A stretch of 64,000 nucleotides of DNA, from the NCBI GenBank assembly GCA_000499405.2, contig HG738140.1, positions 13,889,113 through 13,953,112 on the forward strand, read 5' to 3'. Origin of the DNA: Onchocerca volvulus. Taxonomy: Eukaryota > Nematoda > Chromadorea > Rhabditida > Onchocercidae. The notes below the pieces were generated by a model. That model was given only the letters and a program-made list of their open reading frames with translations. It did not search any database and was not told where the DNA came from. The position numbers and the translations under genes are program-made. Shown one piece after another: positions 25,172 through 38,303 of this stretch. Position 1 is the stretch's first letter. The number at the start of each line of letters is the position of its first letter.

Positions 25172-28100
25172 ATGTCGTTAATCGTTATGTTATGAATATA
25201 TCCTGCCTATTAGCGTTTCCACTCAAATTTGTCAGGATTGATTTGTGGGCGATCGAAATTGGCTTCATCTTTTTGTATAAAATTCTGTGCATTGAAATTG
25301 TCAAATGAAATTTCTGAAATAAGAAAAAACGAAGCGAATTAGGAATGGATAGAAATGCTAAAAAAAAAAGTTTTATTGGGACAAATTTAAAGCTTAAAAA
25401 AAAGAAATGAAAAATTATTGAGTCAAGTCCGCAAATTTTTGAGAAAATAAAGTAAAATAACGAAAATAATAAGAGGAAAACAATAAAAGATCAATCAGAG
25501 AGGCAAATTTTAGAAGCATAAATCAGAATTGAAAAAAAGCAAACAAAATTAAAGTTGTCGAAAAGTTGAGAAAAAAATGAGAAATGGTCAAAATTTTAAC
25601 TGAATCTAAAAAATCGACAATATTTTATCATTTCATCAAAATTACATCGATAACAAAGTAATGTTGATCTAATGCTTTAAGGTTTTAAGCGTTTTCACCA
25701 TTTTCTTCCCACTTTTCCAATTTAATTTATTTTGCAGTTTTCTTTCTTCTTTTTTTTTTTTTTTTAAGATTTCATTCCATATGACTTCATAATTTGAATT
25801 TCCTAGTACAACTTTTTTGAACTATGATTTTCCAAATCGCTGTGAGTTACCATCGTTTTCATTTTTTCCAAATATTCTTCTCGATGACATTTAAAGTTAT
25901 TTATTTTTGATCTGTTTGTGATATTTTATTTAGGATGTTGTGTTTTTGATAAAAATAATAAATTTGATGATGGATTTTAACATGTGAAGAGCAAAAATCT
26001 AAACAAGACATAATTAATAATTTAAATCATGCCAATTAATTTAATTTAAACACTTGGTTCTATTTTTAATTTTGAATTATTTCATTTCAAATTTCTCACG
26101 TAAATTTAGCATGGATTTATATGAAAAAAATCTTAAATTACTATATAGGTCATTCCTGAAAGATAATATGGACTTAAAAGAGGATCAGACAGCTGCATAT
26201 ACCATAAATGACACAGTGAATAATTAACTGTGACATCTGTGCTCAATTCCAATTTTTAAGAATTTTGAATTTATTTCAATTTGCTACAAAATATATTCTA
26301 TTCCATTATATTACTAATCAGTACTCAATCAAATATATTCATTTTTGGAACTTTGGTCAAAAATGATAGGTGGATAAAGTGAGATGGCTAAAAGGTGTCG
26401 GACATAATGTCCAACACGACCTCGAGAAAAAAAAGCGCTGACAGACGTTTGGTGCATGAAATTATAATACAAAAAAAAAAAAAGGTTGAGCGAAACAAGG
26501 AGATCAGACATGTCTTCGCATCTCACGATCCACGATGTCACTTGACCCGACTAGAGGCAACATAAATGACAATTTATTTCCAATACAAACGAGGGCTATC
26601 AAATCATCATGTGGACATAAAAAACTTTTTGCGATGAATGGAAAATGGATTTCTGAATCCTGAATATCATTTGATCTTTCTGGAACAATATATGTATGTC
26701 ACTAGCCCGAATTTTTGGCAATATATGATTCATTTAGAACCATATTTTAATTTTTGGGTATCATTATGAACGGAACAATAGTATTATTAAATAAAAACTT
26801 GTAAACACTGTGAGAAATAACTGAATGTAAAGTAATAATTATGAAAAGGAGAAATAAAAAAAACAATAGTCAGAATGATGGTCGAATGTATATAAGGAAA
26901 AAATTTTTCAAATTTAATTGTTAAATTTTTAGACTGTGAAGTATTGAATTTTTTAATACAAAATTGAGCGGGCTTTTAATAGGAAAGAATAAAATGAAAC
27001 GAGGAAAAATGTCGTATGATTAGTAGAATCAAATAATAATGAGATAATAATGAGACGTTAATTAATAATGCAATAATAGCATTTAACTAATCATTGATCA
27101 GTAATACAAATGATTTCATTTTTCAAAAAATACGAAAATGATAAAATGTTGATGAAAATTAAAAGCAAATGATTGAAGTATGGAAAAAAATAGGAAACAG
27201 ATATGAATATATGACAAAGTAGCATTTAATAAACATACGGAATGAAAAAAAAATTACACGATCATGATTATATTAATTAATTAATTAATTAATCAGTTAC
27301 AGATAACAAGTTATTGAAAAAATTTACAAAAAACGATACGAAAAATGTCGACGTACACTCAAAACATTTCATATTAAAAGGGATAAAAATTGAGGAACAT
27401 TTTGAGAATGTTTGATGAATTATAAAGGGAAAGGATGAGAGTGACAATTGTATGTGTGCGAGTTCAATTGTCCACATATCGAGAGATATTGAGGTGCTCC
27501 CTTTCGGATAATAAGAAAAAAGTTTTATTGCATGCGGGAATTTGAATGTAAAAAAAGTGGAACAAAACTACAGTAGCCATCATAGACAGACCAGTACACA
27601 CACACACAAACACACGCAAAGATATAATTCATCTAATAGCAACTTCAAGTTTGGACAAATTTGTTCTATGTTGGAATTATATCTAAATGATAAAATTTTT
27701 TTTGTCCACTTATAGTTTAATGGATTAACGTCGAATAAAATTTATTAACACTCAAAAATGCAATCCAGTAATCCAGAGAAATTAATTAGTTACATTTGGA
27801 TTATATTGTGTTGTTGAAATAGCGAAGAAGATCAGAGAAAGATGAATTCTTTGTTTTAAATGAAATAATTTGTAACCGTTGATGGTTGTATGAAATTTAT
27901 TTCTTTGTTTCAAATCAAATGATTTTGTTTTATGGCTTTGTCAAATAGCTTTAACCTTTGTTTTATACTGCTATAAATCATACTACAAAAGCGCTCTCTC
28001 ATGTGCTAACAAAGAGAAGCTTCCTCATGCTACGGAGACGCTTCTTAATGAATCATATCAAAGATTGAAATCAACGAGTGCGGTGTTGGATGTTTTGGCG

Positions 28101-28364
28101 GGATATTGGATTTCCCTTTATTGATTTGTAATTGTTGCTTTGCGTTGTCGTGTTATCTAATTTTTTTAAAATAAAGGTTTCATTACTCAAGTTTGAGATA
28201 CCGCAAAGTTTCGATAACAATATGATAAGAAACAAAAACCCTTAATCATCGTTACAGTTAAGAAGATCGGGTAATTTTAAAGTTTAAAAGTGAAAAAGAG
28301 AAAGTTACAACATAACTTTCTCCTCCAATTTAAAAATTTTTTAATTTAATTTGATTAATTTTAG

Positions 28365-28415
28365 TGCGATAAAATATTGAAAAATGACAACCAACAGCAA
28401 TAACAATAACAATCA
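28365..28415 (+). other. Candidate orphan 5' exon
   Basis: A good acceptor (TTAATTTTAG) ends about 20 bases before an ATG at 28384. The ATG opens MTTNSNNNNNQIG, followed by a donor-like GGTGGGAG near 28415; without splicing the frame runs to about 28548. The surrounding DNA is GC-richer than average. No downstream exon with matching phase was found, so this may be the start of an unrecognised + strand gene or chance. Confidence 0.25.
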
Positions 28416-29917
28416 AATAGGTGGGAGTAGAATCGGAATAAAAGTGAAAGTGACAACAACAAGAATTACACTTTTCTTGTTCATGTCCCCATACCTTAAT
28501 CAAAAATCATTTCACTCCTTTCTTCTTTTATCCCGATCGGACTTTTAAGAAATAAAATGCAGGCGAAAATCAATCGACGGGTTGGACAGAAAAATTTTAT
28601 AACACAAAAAATTGACCTTTTGAGAAGTTCATTTTCTGTCATTAAAATTATCCTCAAATAATGAACAAATCATTTGTTTGTAGTGGACAAAGAAAAGTTG
28701 AAAAAAGTAGCAAATGAAATGACGAACAGAAACGAAAATGATTTCATTTCTCGGAAAAAAAAAAGCATTCATAGAAAATAGTGATATATAAATTCTAAAT
28801 TTTTTTCTATATTTTACGAAAAAAAGTAGATAGCTTATTCTAAATAATAATTGACATTTTTTGAAATAGATAATATTTTTATAAGTTAATTTTTTAGGCG
28901 AAAATTATTCGAAAAGATTTTTCATCTATTTGAACTTGTTAAATTATCTCTTCCCTAATGACAATTAATTATTCTTGCTAGCTTCTCTTCTTGGAACTAA
29001 GTTGATGTCATCAAATAGCACCTATGATTAAAATAATGCATTAGCTAATGAAAGTCGAAAATCTGTATGATTGTACATTTAGAATCATTTTTGCTTTTAT
29101 AACTTGATATTTCACATCGATCCTCAAACTGAAATTTAAATTTAAATTTAAATTTACTACGAAAAAAAAAACATTAGGATTCGAGATGGAAAATAATTCC
29201 ATTGATCATGAAACCTATTAAATATCTATACATTAATATTAATAACAATTAATGAGTAATGTAACGTAAAAGAATCCCATTTCCCGCTGCATTCCTCTTC
29301 CGAAGCAATGATTCGCTGAATTTCGCGATCAAAACAAAAACATAGGCGAAAGAGCTATTTGAAATCATTTCTAATATTTCATTTACAATAGCCAATATTG
29401 CCATGCGAGGATGGCTCAACTAGCTCTGTTCGAATTTCTGTTTAACATTTTAAATTGCGATGACAATGTGGATCGATCTAAAATCTCCAGTTCAAATTAC
29501 TGGAGCGGCAATGATTCTAAGCTTATAATCATAACTTCACCTTTTTCTTGAATACAAATTTTTGATTTGCATTAGCTAAGAAATTATTTCAATTATGCAT
29601 TAAAAAAAAAAAAAAACAAGAATGGAAGAAAATTGTTAAGAAAAATGAATGCACGGTAACAGAAATAGATAGATGATATTAGTGGAACTTATTTTTCTGC
29701 AATAAATCGCAACTACCAATGATGGAAATAAAATTTGTTCGCCTTTTTTAAGAATCGTTTGATGAAGGGTAGAAGTAAGGCATTGAATGATAGTAGAAGA
29801 AACAGTAAATTGTAATTGTACATAAAAATCTAGGTTAAATCCGGAAAAAAAAAATAATTACTAATACGAATTGAAAGTGAAATTCATGAAATGAAGAAAA
29901 CGATAGTGAAAAAATAG

Positions 29918-29961
29918 AGGGAGAGAGAGAGAGAGAGAGAAAGAGATGAAGAGAGAGAGCT
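29918..29961. repeat. (GA)n tract
   Basis: A near-continuous GA dinucleotide run followed by CTTTTTCCTCTCTC, so GA and CT blocks face each other and could form a short hairpin. A second GA-rich tract lies at 31262-31320. Such tracts act as GAGA-type elements in animals, but may simply be microsatellites. Confidence 0.6.
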
Positions 29962-30671
29962 TTTTCCTCTCTCATTGCAATGAGGACGGGTCCGACTATG
30001 GCAGTGACACTATTACCTAAATTTTTAGGCCGGTTTTGTCAAATAAACATTACTAGAAAAATTGTAAATACACTTCTTTTCTTGTTTCAACAAAAATCCT
30101 TGTCTAAATCCGAAAACCGGAAAATGAAAATTGCGGTTAGTTACGTAATATACGAATGAATCGTGAACGACGACGACGACATGATGAAAGCTGAATTGCC
30201 ATTGGAAACAGGAAAAAAAATCTTGATATGATAAATTTATCCAATCATTTGATCTAATCAAATTCGTTCATTCATTCTAATCATCAAATTTATTCTGATC
30301 TCATTATCATATTTCTATTCATAGTATCAATTTAAGTTCGTGATCAAAAAATGACTTTTTATTTGATAATTGATAGATTGAAGAATGATAGAAATAGAAA
30401 ATGAATGATAATACTTCTTTTAAAACAATCTACAAATATTTTATCTCATTTAAAAGTAATTTTAACTAAAATTTTCGAATAAATGAAGAAGCATTGATTG
30501 GAGAGCATCGATTGGGGTCATCGTTATCAATAAGTGTAAGAAGAGTGAACTGATTTTATCTCTCAGAATGACTTCATGTTGCAGTCGGATGAGCATCTAA
30601 TGAGTATGATTCAAGCTGTAAACAATAACAAGTCGTGCTTCTCTTCGACATTCTCGATTGGCTATAAGTAG

Positions 30672-30711
30672 TATGACCTGAGGGAGTCATATGTTCGCAA
30701 TCAATTGCGAA
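30672..30711. promoter_or_regulatory. Two adjacent palindromic elements
   Basis: TATGAC (30672-30677) pairs with GTCATA (30686-30691) across eight bases. Two bases later TTCGCAAT (30694-30701) pairs with ATTGCGAA (30704-30711) across two bases. The second resembles a C/EBP/bZIP-type site. Binding is inferred from symmetry alone. Confidence 0.35.
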
Positions 30712-32559
30712 TCAATAAATATATCCGATTTCTGGATGGATAAAGGCGTAGCATTAAATCAGTTGCTATTTGCAGTTTGTTATATGTAATATTCGTAGAT
30801 GCAGTTTTATTTAAATCAGAGAGATAATCTAAGAAAATGTAATCGTTAGAGTTGTAATGCATCTTTAGATTTATTACTAACTATAAAATGCGCAGATGAA
30901 ATCTATTCAGACAAATTGACATCTATTATGAAAATTTCAAAGAAATTATCCTAAAATTCATTAATTCTTCCTTTTTTTTTTTTTTTTTTTAATTAAGCTA
31001 ATGTTCGTTTTGTGTGAAAAAAATGAAATTATTGAAATGGATAATGAAAGGAAATTAAGGTCAAGGATAAAATAGGTTCTTGGAAAAAAAAAAAAAAAAG
31101 GAACCAGACGAATTAACTGAGAACAGAAAGAATTCCTGATTCTTTTAATTAATTGTCCTAATTTTGCATGTTAATGTAGTATATTCTCTTTCTCTTTTAA
31201 TGACCAGTCATTCTGGTCATTCATATGCCATTTTATTTACACCTGATGTCCTCATTTTATAAAGAGAAGGGGAGAGAGAAAAAAAGGAAAGAGAAAGGGA
31301 GAGAGAGAGAGAGAGAAAGAACGATAAGACAAAAAAAAAAAATTCGATTCCATATTTTAAGATTACTCGAATAATTTCTGTTAAATAAATGAAATTTCCA
31401 TAGATGACAATGGATGTTGGCAGATGAAATTAAATGTACTATGGTAAAATACAATAATTATATTTGTTTCAAATTTCAATTTTTGATATTTAATTTTTTC
31501 TCCATGTTATATTTCATACATAATTTAATCAAATAAACAATCATCGCATATAAAATTCTGTTTATAACATATAACATTATAACATAACTTATAATGGATA
31601 ACATTTTTTTGTACAATTTTGAAATTATCTTCATAAAACGATCAAAATTTTTACGATAAGATTGGCCTAAATTTTTGGAAAGACAAGCTTAGAAATAATA
31701 CAACAAATCTTGTCAATCATTATTCGCTCATACATTTTTACGTCAATTTTCATTCGTAATTTACTATTGGAACTACAAGACTAAGCAAATAATCAATCAA
31801 CATTACAATCTATGAACATGTATTTTGCGTACATATATATCTGGATGAACCGGTTTTAATTCCCCCCCGCTCATAAAATATTCCAGTAGTAGAAATTTAA
31901 ATAAGCCGAATTGGGGTCAACGATTTCAACCATCCATCATCGTATTCTTTCCAATTGCTCTCAGTGCTGGCTCTTTTGAAAGCGAAAACGGATGTGTAAA
32001 TGTTTGTTGAATATTACATGTATTTTCGGTGTTTGAACGAATGTCCGCATATCGGTTGCTGTCTGTCACCATTACAAGGAAAACGATTTTGGAAAGAATG
32101 AATTTAAGGTGCAATTTATTCATGTCAGCAAAAAAACTATCTTTTGCGAATCACGTAGATTTGCATCCCATTGTTTGAAGATAAAGAAAAAAGCTAATCT
32201 TTGACTTTTGACCATTTCTTTTTTTTTTTGAAAATTATCAAATTCAAAGCCATTGCCTATTTCGCTTAGTTAAAGATGGTGATTGGTTGGAATGTAATTT
32301 CATGATAAAAATCTAAAAATTAGAATGTAACAAAACTGGTCAATTTATAACAGTTCATGACCTTTCTATTCTGACTTGACCTATCCCAAAGTCGCCATGA
32401 TTTTTGATTTTATTTTATTCCTAAACTAAATTATCATTGTTGATGAACGCATTATCATACATAGCGAGTAGATAATTCTAATTTTTCAAATGAACTTGTA
32501 AATATCTTTGATTGTTCAGACAAAAATTCTTGAATTCCAATATCCACGGGAGTATTTGA

Positions 32560-33165
32560 TGATTTAAAAATAGTTTATTTAGAAAAATTTCCAAAGATAG
32601 TAGTAATTACATATCAATTTAAATGTCTCCTGAAATCAGCTCAAAAATTATGATGTACTATTCTTTTTCATATAGGATTTGCAAGAATTATCCATAATTT
32701 TAATGACATATATGAAACAAAAGTCTTCGAAATTGAAAAACTGAAATCAAAATTAATGAATCTCAAATCGAATTTTCGATTTCAAATTTTCAAAAATAAA
32801 CTTTTTAGTTGGCTGGACAATTATTTGGATTTATTATTCCCGTTTTTTGAATAATATTACAAATAACAATCAATGGAATCGTATTTTTATGGGCATTTCT
32901 CTGGTATTATTATGAATAGTTCTTCAACTTTAGCACATCAGGTGCCAATGCGATCATTTATCATTTAAAAAAAAAAAAAAACTGATTCTTGAAAAATTAA
33001 GTGAATTGCCAAATTTTAAAAATATTAATACTTGGAACTTAAAATAATAAAGTTATCTGTAGAGAAAATACTTCAAATTTTAAACGAATTTAGTAAAATT
33101 ATCAATTTTATTTCTTAAATGATAAACTGAAAGATCAGTTAAAAAATGTCAACATCTCTTTAAAA
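32560..33165 (-). pseudogene. Decayed duplicate of the rpn-9 3' end
   Basis: About 32880-32963 aligns with the last exon of rpn-9 (38304-38405). In the copy the Trp codon of the conserved DRIGVW segment has become TGA, and a further deletion and stops follow. Flanking non-coding sequence also matches: the AATAAA-type signal (minus strand, 32830-32835 against 38251-38256), the 3' flank down to about 32560, and intron sequence on the other side to about 33165. Because intron sequence is included, this is a DNA-level segmental copy, not a processed pseudogene. It lies about 5.5 kb from the real exon in the same orientation. Confidence 0.8.
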
Positions 33166-34579
33166 AAAAAGGAGGAATATAACTTTTCTGACCATCTCCA
33201 GCGCAAGTATTAATTGGGCCACCCAGAAGTGCTATAATAATTATAATAATAATAATCACTTCCACCTTGTCGTAATTTATCTAAAATAATTTCGCTGATA
33301 AAAGATTGAAAGCGTTATAATGATCAAATTGTCGCAATTCATTTTCTCCATGCTTTTAGCCGTGCAATGATATGATCAAATAGAGGAAATGACAAATTTA
33401 ATTAGTCATTCATCATGAAAATCAAAATTGAAATAGAACATAATTGTTGTATCCATTTCAGCAGAATATGGATTTTTCCATATAATTATGTCATAAAAAC
33501 GGTTTATAATGGCATGTTACTGCAATGAAACAAAAAATATTTCATTCAAATTTTTCCAATTAACTAGGGATTAAATGCAAGCAATGATCAATCATTTGTT
33601 TGGTAATTTGACATTGAACATCGAATGATCGTGGCGAATATAATAAACAAAGTACACAACAAAGATATCAGTAAATTGCGATTTAAAAAAAAAATCGCAA
33701 ATATGTAGTTTTTGTTCAGTCTAAAAAAAAGCATAATATATTCACATAAAATATTTTTTTGATTTTTTATCAATAAATGCATTTGAAATCTGAAAAATGA
33801 AATTATTTTTCAGTTATTTTACGACAATTTTATCAGCAATTTTTGATATTTATGTAAATTTCATAATATTGCCATTGTTTTTAGATTTGTAATTACATTT
33901 ACTTATGGGCGATTATTTCTCTTCATGCTCACGCAAAACTAAAATTAGTCGATCACTATAGTTTAAGAAATAGTTTTTATGAAGGAATTCGAATTTTTTT
34001 TCTAATATTCGAGAATAATAGATTTCAGATAACCTGATATCTGCAATTTGCATTCTCCTTACGTCATTCTCATGAAGCTCACCGAAATTTTCGCTCGTTA
34101 TGGTTTTATTCAATGGCAATGAAAGTATTCAAAATCTTTGTTTTGAAAGCAATGATTAAAATAAGTGAGTGTTTAGTACTGTTTTTAATCTATTAAATAT
34201 GAATCTTTAATGGAATAGAATCAGTTGGATAGCCTTAATCTCATCAATATGTTAAACAAATATAACATTTGAATGCTATCGTTATTTGAGATTCAGCAAA
34301 ATTTTCGCAAACTTTTCTATTTTTTTTTTTTTTAAATCCTTAATCTTCCTGATTTATAACTCTCAGCGTAAATATTTTACAGTAAATTATCCGATTTTTT
34401 CCCAGAATGAAACTCATTGTGACAATGGATTTTTTCTCTTATCCATAAGAGAAATAGGCAATCTTGTCAATATAATTAGTTTACCTAAAAAACATAAGGA
34501 AAATTCTTTCATTCGAAGCATTGGTTTGATGTTATTACTAGAAGATATCTGAAAGCTATTAAAATATTACAGACTATTA

Positions 34580-34705
34580 ATGACTAAGACCGAGATGAAT
34601 TTCGCATTAGAATTATTGCGTTATTTTACGCCAACTGATGGATCATCGCTGCTGTTACGATCCGCGATCGCTTCGGCACTTTCGATTTGCAGGAGCGAAA
34701 AGTGA
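34580..34705 (+). other. CpG-richer islet with a 41-codon open frame
   Basis: An ATG at 34580 follows an acceptor-like ATATTACAG by seven bases and opens a 41-residue frame (MTKTEMNFALELLRYF start) ending at 34705. The islet is rich in CG dinucleotides compared with its surroundings. I recognise no domain and found no phase-matched downstream exon. It may be a micropeptide, a lone first exon or a regulatory islet. Confidence 0.25.
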
Positions 34706-37700
34706 AATCGAGCGTAAAATCGGAGTAGTAGTATTTTCCGCAGATAATAAGCGAATTCGAACTATGTGGGACTTATAAACCAGTAAAATGCATTATTTTG
34801 TACCAATAAGAAATCGACACTCAAAAATTCTTTTTTCAAACTCAATAACTGGATGGAAGATAACCTACGTAAGTTTCAGGTCAACCTAAACATGCATTTG
34901 AGACTTATATACAATGTTCTATCGAAAATATTCAGAATCAATCAGAGTTTAATGATTACATTTTGGACTATTTAACCAAAACTTTTGGTTTGGTTTTTTT
35001 TCTCTTTTTTTTTTCTTGTCTGATCTGAAAGATATTGTTTATCAACAAAATGATAATGATTCGATAGAGATTGATTTCGCTTAACCTTTGGAAAAAAATA
35101 AAGTGATATTAATACTATTACCTTTTTATTGTTTTAGACAAAATTTTAATTGATTTCGAATTTTGGAAAAGAAAGTTCTTTTAGAATAAAATTATTCTAT
35201 GATGTGTGTGTGTTTTTTTTTAATTGAATTTCAACTCCTTTTGTTTACTAATAAATTATTTTTGCAACAAAAAAAAAGAAATTATTTACAAACATTGGCA
35301 ACATGAATGCTTGATTATAATGATAATGGAATCAGTAATACTATTATGATAATTTAGGAGAATTTGTAGCACTTATTTAATGAACTATTTTTCACTGACG
35401 ACACTGAATTTATGTCATCCTTCTATTTGACACAATTGTAATTAATCGATGTACTTTAATAGTAATCAAATTGTTTTATCACTTTGTGTCAATTGATAGG
35501 ATTCAATGATAACAGAATACCATATTTCGTACTTTTTGTTGATATCAATTTCACTTAGGTAATGTAAAAATAATGAAAACATTATGCCGATTTTGGGATT
35601 ACAGTGATAATTGTAGTTTAAATAGTAGTTTAAAAGGAAACAAAACTTCGGAGAACGTAACGTTCCATGCTTCTTTCTTCTTCAATTTGCTGTCAAAAAT
35701 GCACTTTAATTTTGAATTGAAAATGATATTAAATAATTACTAAATTTAGATTTCAGTGATGGAAACGACAGCACAATTTCCATATTCTATGAAGATCAAC
35801 AAATGCCATTGAAAAATTCAAAAACACAAATGTTGATTATTATTATTCTGCCCAAATAGATATTAGAACTAGCAAAGCTTGAAAGTGAACTTATGGGAGA
35901 GAAATTGTTCAGTTACTTTTAATGCACTTGATGTATTTGGAGAAGTTGTAATTTCTTTTTTATGATATTTTGAAATTGAAAATAAAGTTTAGTTTTTAAT
36001 CTGCTCATTTGCTGTTTTTTCGGATTAATTGGTTTGCACAATTTTCATTGAGAATATATGCTTTTCTAAGTTTTTGGTCATTATAACTAAGTTAGTTTAA
36101 TCATTTTCAATATTAAAATTAAAACTGGATATGAATTTCATTGGAATTACATTGGAATTTCGAATTAAAATTTCATTAAAACTTTTAATTTTTGGCCTTT
36201 CTCCCAGTGTGGAATGTTTTAATTTATAAAATCTTCAAAAATTCCAAATCTTTTTAGGTCAGCATACCAATAATCAATTAGCCAAAACAAAAACATTTTT
36301 TGTCTAATGGATTGAAGAAGATGGGTGCAAGATCAATCAATCTTCGGTGGGCCAACTGATTTTTTCAGCATTTTCAATCAGATTATATATAACAAAAAAT
36401 ATCAGAGAAATGTTGCTCTTATCGAAGTTTTGAATTTTATTCTAATTTGAATATTTTTTAGTCAATTCCAATTATCAATCCTAACATAATCTTAAACTGA
36501 TTCCGTGGATTAGTAAGTCTAATCGCCTTCTGCAAGAGATTTGTCAACGGATATGACATATTCAGCTCGAAATTTTCTAACTTATCGATGATTTATTGTT
36601 GAATATATGCTTTCAGCAATTCATCCGAACATTGCTTGATAAACAGATAAAAATAAAGAAATGTTGAATTCAAATTAATGAGGAAGGAAGCAACAGAAAA
36701 TCTTCAAGCATCTCAACAAGTAATGCGATGGCAAATGATGAACTAGCAAACATTTGATGACAGTCATCTCTTCCTCTTTGCTATTATTGACAATCATGGG
36801 ATTATTCTACGGATTGGCTGTTATATAAGAAAAAGAAGAAAAAATAATTTTCAGAAAAATGTAGTGAAATTTATAGAAAATGACCAAGAAAAAGTAACGA
36901 AAAAAAAAAAATGAAGCATTGGAAGTATTATTAGATGATACAGTGGACATTGGAATATTGCAAAGAATGATTGAGAAGTGATAATAACGTTTGATCATTT
37001 TCACACAAATTGTTTGCTTTCAAATCTAATGTTGAATAAAAAAAAAAAATTGTTCCCATTGATTTAAACACAAATTAGCATCTATTATTTTTAATTGTAA
37101 GAAAAGGCACAAACAAATAAAATTAATAACTTCTAATCATTGTCTTCATGGTACTAATTCATTTGAAGATTATAAAGTACGCCAAGACAAATTTTATTTG
37201 ATCTTATCTGGCTTTTTTTTCTTTGGTTGGAATTCTCGACATATCCATCTGAGATGCATTATGAATATTATGTTCTGATAACTTCTACACTTCTCTAATA
37301 TCTCTTCATCCTACCTGATTCTTTTAAAAAACTACAGAAAAAAAGATTTATTGATTTTATTTTCCTCTATTTCTCCTCCTATTTCAGAAAATTATATTTT
37401 TTTCTTTTTTTTTTTTTTTTTTTTTTAATCAGTAGGTCATTTAAATGCCCGCAGAATTCTTATAAAATACAAAATTTCTCATCAGAAAATAAAACTTTGC
37501 TGATATTAGCAGAAACGAGCAGGAAATTATTGCAAAAAATACGTAAACAAATTGTAAAACTTTACATTTACAGAAAACAGGGAACTAATAAGCGTAGAAC
37601 TTTTCATCGTAAATTTGCAGAAAATAAGAGGTTATCTATGAAATGAAATGCATCAAATCTTGTATCAGCGAATGTTAATTAAGTCATCAATTCCTTTAAT

Positions 37701-38250
37701 CCTATTCAAAATATCCAAATAGTAACAAGTGGAGTTATTGTTCAAATGTAGGAGATTTAGGTATTAATTTAAAAGAAATGAATCTTTTAAAACCTTATTG
37801 AAAAATGATCCTTTCACATTTGACAAAACGATTCCCATGCAATTAAGCAGTCATCTCTAATTTTTAAAATGAATTCTTTGGTCCCTCAGATGCTTTTAAA
37901 CAATATCAGTCACATTTGTAAAATTGATAGATACATATGATGTAAGAATATTTATAAAAAATTTATTTATAAAAATATTTATAAAAATTCCTTTATTTCT
38001 AAAGATTTATTATAAAAATTTCCACGAATAACAATAATATGTGTCAACCTGAATCTTTTCAGTGTTTCTCGAAATGCAAAATACTATAATGAACTGTACT
38101 TTCAAGTAGGACTTTAAGAAATCGCTGAATTTTATCGAAATACGTTAAATTAAAAATCCCAAAACTGAAAAACCTATTTTAATGAATCACAAGTTAATTT
38201 GCTGAACTTGGATTTTTAAAATAAACTTTTTAACTAAACAAATACTTGAA

Positions 38251-38256
38251 TTTATT
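38251..38256 (-). promoter_or_regulatory. rpn-9 polyadenylation signal
   Basis: AATAAA on the minus strand, about 48 bases past the rpn-9 stop codon, giving a short 3' UTR. The same hexamer is kept in the decayed duplicate at 32830-32835. Confidence 0.6.
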
Positions 38257-38303
38257 ATTCCCTGTTCTTAATAACAGTATAAATCACCAACAGATAATCA
38301 AGA

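Larger units (their letters stand above)
21846..38303. other. Gene desert of about 16 kb
   Basis: No multi-exon gene could be assembled on either strand. Most of it is AT-rich. GC-richer islets stand out near 25080-25260, 27960-28150, 28380-28560, 30580-30720, 31860-32120 and 34600-34760. The left part is upstream of the bZIP gene and may hold its regulatory DNA. Contents listed separately are repeats near 22330-22820, the palindrome at 22922, a minisatellite at 23855-24060, nuclear-receptor-type half-sites at 25135-25171, GA tracts, a candidate orphan exon at 28365-28415, palindromes at 30672-30711 and a decayed rpn-9 duplicate near 32560-33165. Genes with small unrecognisable exons could have been missed. 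Confidence 0.55.

Noticed and set aside
26329..26541. 70-codon minus frame in a GC-richer spot
   Set aside because: No homology, splice signals or sensible architecture.
27260..27296. TTAATTAATTAA run
   Set aside because: Simple tetranucleotide microsatellite.
33913..34119. 68-codon minus frame with protein-like composition
   Set aside because: Its first in-frame codon is TTG, not ATG, with a stop just upstream and no acceptor, so no start or exon boundary supports it.
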